In this document: piece by piece, positions 43,626-48,374 of the stretch
Position numbering within the stretch: the first letter of the stretch is position 1
Layout: every line of letters starts with the position of its first letter
Assembly: GCF_001542415.1 (NCBI RefSeq)
Contig: NZ_LNCU01000035.1
Span: 8,033 to 56,406 of the forward strand
Reading direction: 5' to 3'
DNA from: Bradyrhizobium macuxiense
GTDB lineage: Bacteria; Pseudomonadota; Alphaproteobacteria; Rhizobiales; Xanthobacteraceae
Length of the DNA stretch: 48,374 nucleotides
Position numbers and translations under genes: made by a program
The notes under the pieces: generated by a model
What the model was told of the DNA's origin: nothing
Databases searched by the model: none
Seen by the model: only the letters and a program-made list of their open reading frames with translations

Positions 43626-44900
43626 ATGACGCAAGCGCCGGCCAAACCTCATCGCGTGGTGATTGTCGGCGCCGGCTTCGGCGGGCTGGAAGCCGCCTTC
43701 GGTCTCAAGGGCGCGCTGGTCGAAATCACCTTGATCGACCGCCGCAACCATCATCTGTTCCAGCCGCTGCTCTACCAGGTCGCGACCGCATCGCTCGCTA
43801 CCAGCGAGATCGCCTGGCCGATCCGCTATCTCTTGCGCGACCGGCCCGAAGTGACGACGCTGTTCGCCAATGTTTGCGGCGTCGACGCGGCGGGAAAGCA
43901 GGTGCAGCTCGACGACGGCGGCAGCATTCCCTACGACACGCTGATCCTCGCCACCGGCGCGCGCCACGCCTATTTCGGCCATGACGAATGGGAGCCGTTC
44001 GCGCCCGGCCTGAAGACGCTGGAGGATGCGACCACGCTGCGGCGACGCATCCTGGTCGCGTTCGAGCGCGCCGAGCGCGAGACCGATCCGGACGGGCGCG
44101 CGGCGCTGCTGACCTTCGTCATCATCGGCGCCGGGCCGACTGGCGTCGAGATGGCCGGCACCATCGCCGACCTCGCCAAGGACACGCTGCCGAACGACTT
44201 CCGCCACATCGACACACGCAAGGCGCGCGTGGTGCTGATCGAGGCCGGCTCGCGCGTGTTGGCCGGCTTCCCGGACGATCTCTCGGCCTATGCGCAAGCG
44301 TCGCTGGAAAAACTCGGCGTCGAGGTGATGCTGGGCGAGCCGGTCACGGAATGCTCGGCCGACGGCGTGGTGTTCGGCGGCAAGAGGCTGGAAGCACGCA
44401 CCATCGTCTGGGCCGCCGGCGTGCGCGCCTCACGCGCCGCCGAGTGGCTGAACGCGCCCGCCGACCGCGCCCATCGGCTGCAGGTCGAGCCCGATTTCAC
44501 CGTGCCCGGTCATCCTGACGTCTTCGCGGTCGGCGACACCGTCACCATCAAAGGACCGGACGGCAATCCGGTGCCCGGCATCGCGCCGGCCGCCAAGCAG
44601 GAGGGGCGCTATGTCGCCGCACTGATCAAGGCCCGGCTCGACGGCAAGACCCTGCCGCCGTTCCGCTACAAGCATGCCGGCAGCCTCGCGCAGATCGGCA
44701 AGAAGAAGGCGGTGATCGATTTCGGCTGGCTCAAGCTGCGCGGCTCATTGGCATGGTGGATCTGGGGCCTCGCCCACATCTACTTCCTGATCGGCGTGCG
44801 CCACCGGATTGCGGTGGCGATGAACTGGCTCTGGATCCACACCCGCGACCAGCGCGCCGCGCGGCTGATCACGCAGGGCAGCAGCAAGGTGGGGCAGTAG
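43626..44900 (+). CDS. ndh: Type II NADH:quinone dehydrogenase (NDH-2)
   Basis: 424 aa flavoprotein. Two Rossmann folds: FAD site GAGFGGLEAA (residues about 16-25) and NADH site GAGPTGVEMA (about 172-181), then VFAVGDTVTI for FAD and PAAKQEGRYVAALIKARL. The C-terminal amphipathic region (WLKLRGSLAWWIWGLAHIYFLIG) binds the membrane. Oxidises NADH and reduces quinone without pumping protons; single-subunit, peripheral to the inner membrane. Length is standard. ATG at 43626. Stands alone; a repeat (44936-45027) follows. Confidence 0.93.
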   Translation: MTQAPAKPHRVVIVGAGFGGLEAAFGLKGALVEITLIDRRNHHLFQPLLYQVATASLATSEIAWPIRYLLRDRPEVTTLFANVCGVDAAGKQVQLDDGGSIPYDTLILATGARHAYFGHDEWEPFAPGLKTLEDATTLRRRILVAFERAERETDPDGRAALLTFVIIGAGPTGVEMAGTIADLAKDTLPNDFRHIDTRKARVVLIEAGSRVLAGFPDDLSAYAQASLEKLGVEVMLGEPVTECSADGVVFGGKRLEARTIVWAAGVRASRAAEWLNAPADRAHRLQVEPDFTVPGHPDVFAVGDTVTIKGPDGNPVPGIAPAAKQEGRYVAALIKARLDGKTLPPFRYKHAGSLAQIGKKKAVIDFGWLKLRGSLAWWIWGLAHIYFLIGVRHRIAVAMNWLWIHTRDQRAARLITQGSSKVGQ

Positions 44901-44935
44901 CTTTACCCCTTGGGCTACGCGCGCAATCTCTGTCC

Positions 44936-45027
44936 CGTCATCCCCCCGCAAAGGCTTCGCCTTTGTCGCTGGAGGTGCGAGCCTTGCGGCGCGCTTGCGC
45001 CGCCGGGTGAGCCTCTCAGGATGACGG
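44936..45027. repeat. Palindromic intergenic repeat, family E copy 2
   Basis: CGTCATCCCCCCGC and GCCTCTCAGGATGACGG mark the ends. The right arm overlaps the last codons and stop of the AraC gene (stop at 45016-45018), so the repeat supplies the C-terminal residues of that protein. Copy 1 is at 25128-25228. Confidence 0.85.
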
Positions 45028-45960
45028 AATCACAAGATGCGGCGAGCGTCCGAACGCCGCCTTGAAGGCGCGGCTGAAATGCGAGACGTCGCTGAAGCCG
45101 AATGAGAGCGCGACGTCGGTGACGTGCGCGAAGCGCTGCTCGGCGAGCGCACTGTAGGCACCGGCGAGGCGCTGCTGCCAGAGCCAGCGGATCGGCGTCG
45201 TCCCCTCGCGTGCGAACAGGCGATTGAGGGTGCGCGGCGCCATGTTCTGTGCGGCGGCGATCGCATCGAGATCGAGCTCGGGATCGTCGAGATGCGCCAC
45301 GATGTAGGCCTTGACCCGTGCCAGCCGCTCATCGCCGCGCCGCGGCGTGTCGTCGGTCAGCTCGGCTTGCAGCGCGGTCGCAAAGATGTCGAGCGCCGCG
45401 GCGCCGAGCCTGACGGCCGCAGGCCCGGCGTCATCGCCGAAGCGCATCAGTTGCCGGATGAATGACCCCGCCAGCGCACCGACTTTCGACTCGCGGCCGA
45501 TCCGCCGTGCGGTCAGGCGATACGCATCAGGCAGGCGCGACACCAGCAGCGGCCGCGGGATCGAAACCATGATCGCGTGAGCCCGAGGCGCGAATTCGAG
45601 CGCGAAGGGCTGCGCCTGGTCGTGCAGCATCAGGTCGCCACGGCCCATCTGCGCGTCTCGCCCGTTCTGCGCAAAGCTGACCTCGCCGGAGAGCGTGAGC
45701 CACAGCATGAAATAATCGCGCGAGTCCTTCCTTGTGTCGCCCGGACTGCGCATCACCCTGATGCGGTCGGCGTCCGCGGTCTTCGACCAGATGTCGTTGA
45801 TCACAAGCGGGCCGAAATGGTGGATCGCGATCGACGCCTCAAACGCGTCGTCCGCGAGGCGGCGACATTCGGTCAGCGAGAACTCGCGGCAGGTGACGTG
45901 ATGCCAGCGATCGAAGCTGTCACCCGGCTCGACCGCGACTGTGTGATGGTGGGCCTGCAC
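45016..45960 (-). CDS. AraC-family transcriptional regulator
   Basis: 314 aa from a GTG at 45960, chosen because GGGAG lies about 10 bases upstream; the frame is open to 46107 but that would run into the divergent gene's ribosome site, so it is rejected as a start. The N-terminal domain (residues about 10-190) is of the AraC-binding-like type that senses a small ligand (HHVTCREFSLTECRR, MLWLTLSGEVSFAQNGR). The C-terminal double HTH has LDLDAIAAAQNMAPRTLNRLFAREGTTPIRWLWQQRL and ALSFGFSDVSHFSRAFKAAFGRSP. Divergent from the isochorismatase-type gene, which it probably controls. Confidence 0.85.
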   Translation of the reverse strand: MQAHHHTVAVEPGDSFDRWHHVTCREFSLTECRRLADDAFEASIAIHHFGPLVINDIWSKTADADRIRVMRSPGDTRKDSRDYFMLWLTLSGEVSFAQNGRDAQMGRGDLMLHDQAQPFALEFAPRAHAIMVSIPRPLLVSRLPDAYRLTARRIGRESKVGALAGSFIRQLMRFGDDAGPAAVRLGAAALDIFATALQAELTDDTPRRGDERLARVKAYIVAHLDDPELDLDAIAAAQNMAPRTLNRLFAREGTTPIRWLWQQRLAGAYSALAEQRFAHVTDVALSFGFSDVSHFSRAFKAAFGRSPHLVIPSS

Positions 45961-46109
45961 TGGACGATGCTCCCGCTCAACCCGGCTGCAGCCATTCTGC
46001 GTCCGCCTCCCGGTTCTGGCAAGCAGAGGCCATCGATTGGCAAGCCCAGCCAAGACCGTCCGCCGCGGCCGATGTAGAGACGATCTCCTGACAGGAGAGG
46101 AGACCACCC

Positions 46110-46769
46110 ATGCCCTATCAATGCGACATCATCGATCCCGCCAGGACCGTCATGATCGTTGTCGACATGCAGAACGATTTCGTGGCCGACGGCGCCAAGC
46201 TGCGCTCCGCCCAGGCCGCCGCCATGGTGCCACGGCTGGCGCAGACCCTGAAGACTTGCCGCGACAAGGGCATCCGCGTCATCTACACCGCCCATGTCCA
46301 TCGCCGCGACGGCAGCGACATGGGGCTTTACGACGACCTCTATTCGCCGATCGCCGACCGCTCGTCGCTGGTCGACGGCAGCGAGGGCGTGGAGATCTTC
46401 AACGACCTGGCGCCGGCGCCGGGCGAGCACGTCATCAAGAAGCACCGCTACAGCGCATTCTTCTCGACCGACCTCGACCTGATCCTGCGCGAATGGGGCA
46501 TCACGACGGTCATCATCTCAGGCACGACGACCGAGAACTGCTGCCACGCCACCGCGCGCGACGCCATGTTCCACAATTACAGGGTCGTGTTCCTGTCCGA
46601 TGCGACGGGGACGTTCGACTATCCCGATGTCGGCCAGGGCGCGATGTCCGCCGAGCAAGTGCACCGCGCCACGCTGACGATCCTGGCGTTCTCCACGGCA
46701 CATGTGATGATGGCAGCCGAGATGCTGGCGCGCGTGAAGGCCAAGGATGGAGCGGTGAAGGCGGCGTAG
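46110..46769 (+). CDS. Isochorismatase-family cysteine hydrolase
   Basis: 219 aa. The catalytic triad is D19 in MIVVDMQNDF, K in VIKKHRYSAF (residue about 111) and Cys in TTENCCHATARDA (about residue 144), all present. Families: isochorismatase, nicotinamidase, carbamoylsarcosinase, ureidoacrylate amidohydrolase; the sequence does not pick one. ATG at 46110 with AGGAGAGG before it. Divergent from an AraC regulator and next to a periplasmic binding protein and P450, so it may act on an imported amide. Confidence 0.88.
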   Translation: MPYQCDIIDPARTVMIVVDMQNDFVADGAKLRSAQAAAMVPRLAQTLKTCRDKGIRVIYTAHVHRRDGSDMGLYDDLYSPIADRSSLVDGSEGVEIFNDLAPAPGEHVIKKHRYSAFFSTDLDLILREWGITTVIISGTTTENCCHATARDAMFHNYRVVFLSDATGTFDYPDVGQGAMSAEQVHRATLTILAFSTAHVMMAAEMLARVKAKDGAVKAA

Positions 46770-46774
46770 GTCCT

Positions 46775-46911
46775 CCCCCTCTCCCCGTTCTTGCGGGGAG
46801 AGGGTTGGGGTGAGGGGCTCCATCCACGAGCGCAACTCGCGGAGAGTTCCCCTCACCCGGATCGCATCTATCGATGCGATCCGGCCTCTCCCCGCACGCG
46901 GGGCGAGGCTG
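46775..46911. repeat. Palindromic intergenic repeat, family C copy 3
   Basis: CCCCCTCTCCCCGTTCTTGC with TCTCCCCGCACGCGGGGCGAG at the far end, GGTTGGGGTGAGGGGCT against CCCCTCACCCGGATCG inside. It separates the convergent hydrolase and binding-protein genes. Confidence 0.88.
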
Positions 46912-46932
46912 ACCGAGACCGCGGCAACAGCG

Positions 46933-48147
46933 TCACTTCACCAACGAACAGCCGCCATCCGCCATCGGCCGGAACGCCTGATCGGCCGGGATGGTCGCGA
47001 TCAGCTTGTAATAATCATAGGGGTACTTCGACTCCTCCGGCTTCTTCACCTCGAACAGATACATCGGATGAATGACGCGGCCGTCCTGGCGGATGGTGAC
47101 GTCGCCAAACAGTTTGTCCTTGCCCTTGAAGGTCTTCATTTGCGGCACGACCATCTTGGCGTCGTCGCTGCCGGTAGCGGCAACCGCATTGAGATAGGCG
47201 AGCGTCGAGGCGTAGACGCCGGCCTGGTTGCCGCTCGGCATCTTGCCGTTCATGCCGGGGCGCGCGGCGAAGCGCCTGGCGAATGCGCGGGTGTCGTCGT
47301 CCATGTCCCAGTAGAACGCCTCGAGCAGCTGCAGGCCCTGCGCGACCTTCAGGCCCATGCCGTGGATGTCGTTCACGAACAACAGGAACGCCACCATGGT
47401 CTGGCCGCTTTGCTGGATGCCGAACTCGGCCGCCTGCTTCACCGCGTTGATGGTGTCGCCGCCGGCGTTGGCTAGGCCGATCACCTTGGCCTTGGAGTTC
47501 TGCGCCTGCAGCAGGAAGGAGGCGAAATCCGAGGTACCGAGCGGATGCTTGCTGGAGCCCAGCACCTTGCCGCCGTGATGCTCGATATAGTTGGTCGCCT
47601 CCGCCTCGATGCCCTTGCCGAGTGCATAGTCCACTGTGACGAAATACCAGTCTTTGCCGCCGCGCTGCATCATCGCGGCTGCTGTGGTGTTGCCGGTGGC
47701 CCAGGTGTCGTTGACCCATTGAATGGTGTTGGGCGAGCAGGCCTTGCCGGTGAGATCCGAGCTTGCGGTCGACGACGCCAGGAACGTCATCCTACTGTCG
47801 CGCAGGATGGTGTTGACGGCGAGCCCGACGGCCGAGTTCGGCACGTCGACGATGGCATCGACGCCCTCGACGTCGAGCCATTTGCGCGCAATCGCCGAGC
47901 CCACATCGGCCTTGTTCTGGTGATCGGCATAGACGATCTCGACCTTGATGCCTTTGCCGCCGCCGTTGAAATCCTCCGCCGCCATGCGCGCGGCTTCCAC
48001 CGAACCCATGCCGTTGGTGTCCTGGAAGATGCCGGAAATGTCGTTGAGCACGCCGATCCGCACCACGTGATCGGAAATCTCCGCGCGTGCGCTCCCTGCG
48101 GCGCAGGCCAATGCCAGCGCCAGACCCACCCCAAAGCCCCTCATCAT
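46933..48147 (-). CDS. Branched-chain-type ABC transporter substrate-binding protein (second)
   Basis: 404 aa from the ATG at 48147, with GGAGGGG before it. Signal peptide MMRGFGVGLALALACAAGSARA, cleaved before EISDHVVR. Peripla_BP_6 domain: IGVLNDISGIFQDTNGMGSVEAARMAAEDFNGG, ASSTASSDLTGKACSPNTIQWVNDTWATGN and FLLFVNDIHGMGLKVAQGLQL. Relatives bind amino acids, amides or urea-like compounds. No permease or ATPase genes adjoin it in the window, so its transporter partners are elsewhere or beyond the edge. A P450 gene follows on the same strand. Confidence 0.9.
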   Translation of the reverse strand: MMRGFGVGLALALACAAGSARAEISDHVVRIGVLNDISGIFQDTNGMGSVEAARMAAEDFNGGGKGIKVEIVYADHQNKADVGSAIARKWLDVEGVDAIVDVPNSAVGLAVNTILRDSRMTFLASSTASSDLTGKACSPNTIQWVNDTWATGNTTAAAMMQRGGKDWYFVTVDYALGKGIEAEATNYIEHHGGKVLGSSKHPLGTSDFASFLLQAQNSKAKVIGLANAGGDTINAVKQAAEFGIQQSGQTMVAFLLFVNDIHGMGLKVAQGLQLLEAFYWDMDDDTRAFARRFAARPGMNGKMPSGNQAGVYASTLAYLNAVAATGSDDAKMVVPQMKTFKGKDKLFGDVTIRQDGRVIHPMYLFEVKKPEESKYPYDYYKLIATIPADQAFRPMADGGCSLVK

Positions 48148-48202
48148 ATCCCCTCCGTTTCCTCGTTCCTTGGCCAGCCGATTGCCGACCTGAAGTTTTC
48201 CG

Positions 48203-48374
48203 TCAGGCCGGCGTGATCTCGACCGGCAGGCTGGCCAGCCCGCGCAGCGTGTTGTTGAAAAGCCGCCTTGGCTCCCCGGTGATTTCGATCCTGGCAACGC
48301 GGCGCGCCAGCGCTGCCATCATCACCTCGCCTTCGAGGCGGGCGACGAGCTGGCCGACGCACATATGGATGCCC
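48203..48374 (-). CDS. Cytochrome P450, C-terminal end only
   Basis: Partial: 56 codons plus stop visible, 5' end outside the window. GIHMCVGQLVARLEGEVMMA is the heme-binding loop of a P450; its Cys is the axial thiolate ligand, followed by the L-helix, and the chain ends RLFNNTLRGLASLPVEITPA. Bacterial class I P450s need ferredoxin and reductase partners not seen here. It ends 55 bp upstream of the second binding-protein start. Confidence 0.9.
   Translation of the reverse strand, partial: GIHMCVGQLVARLEGEVMMAALARRVARIEITGEPRRLFNNTLRGLASLPVEITPA

Overview
The window reads as a chromosomal segment of a high-GC alphaproteobacterium of the Rhizobiales, most likely Bradyrhizobium or a close relative. 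The grounds are a GcrA cell-cycle regulator, a haloalkane dehalogenase very like Bradyrhizobium DbjA/DbeA, an alphaproteobacterial-style pst/pho locus, OpgC, a box-type benzoate pathway, and many small palindromic intergenic repeats. This is inferred from remembered protein families; no search was run. No tRNA, rRNA, CRISPR array, phage gene or transposase was seen.

Layout. 1-2513: operon (minus strand) of opgC and two SGNH-hydrolase-like periplasmic proteins, the last cut by the window edge. 2803-4435: apaG and the redox chaperone hslO. 4679-7806: argD-argF (minus), divergent from gcrA. 7947-14781: a complete phosphate module, all on the minus strand: phoR, pstS-pstC-pstA-pstB, phoU, phoB, with a three-repeat Pho box upstream of pstS. 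14866-18421: an LPG-synthase-type membrane protein, then tetR-haloalkane dehalogenase-SelW-like-GNAT behind a 34-bp perfect palindrome. 18524-22364: small membrane protein, OmpA-domain protein, polysaccharide deacetylase, SDR. 22547-30645: benzoate catabolism by the CoA/epoxide (box) route: hydrolase, boxB, boxC, a second hydrolase, benzoate-CoA ligase, and divergent boxR. 30651-39361: an IclR regulator divergent from a Rieske oxygenase and a glutamine-synthetase-like ligase, followed by a convergent five-gene branched-chain-type ABC transporter (livF-G-M-H-J). 39755-43510: DUF805 protein, ECF sigma factor with a SnoaL-like tail, small monooxygenase-like protein, divergent MFS exporter. 43626-48374: type II NADH dehydrogenase, AraC regulator divergent from an isochorismatase-type hydrolase, another ABC substrate-binding protein, and the C-terminal end of a cytochrome P450.

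How it fits together. The middle third (22-39 kb) looks like an aromatic-acid island. Benzoate is activated to benzoyl-CoA, epoxidised by BoxB and opened by BoxC. BoxR is expected to sense benzoyl-CoA. The transporter beside it may import an aromatic substrate. The Rieske plus glutamine-synthetase-like pair has no function I can name and is the best candidate for an undescribed pathway. The reductase boxA and aldehyde dehydrogenase boxD are not in the window.

Five families of short imperfect palindromic repeats occupy many of the gene-free gaps, and two of the families share an identical 16-nt palindrome.
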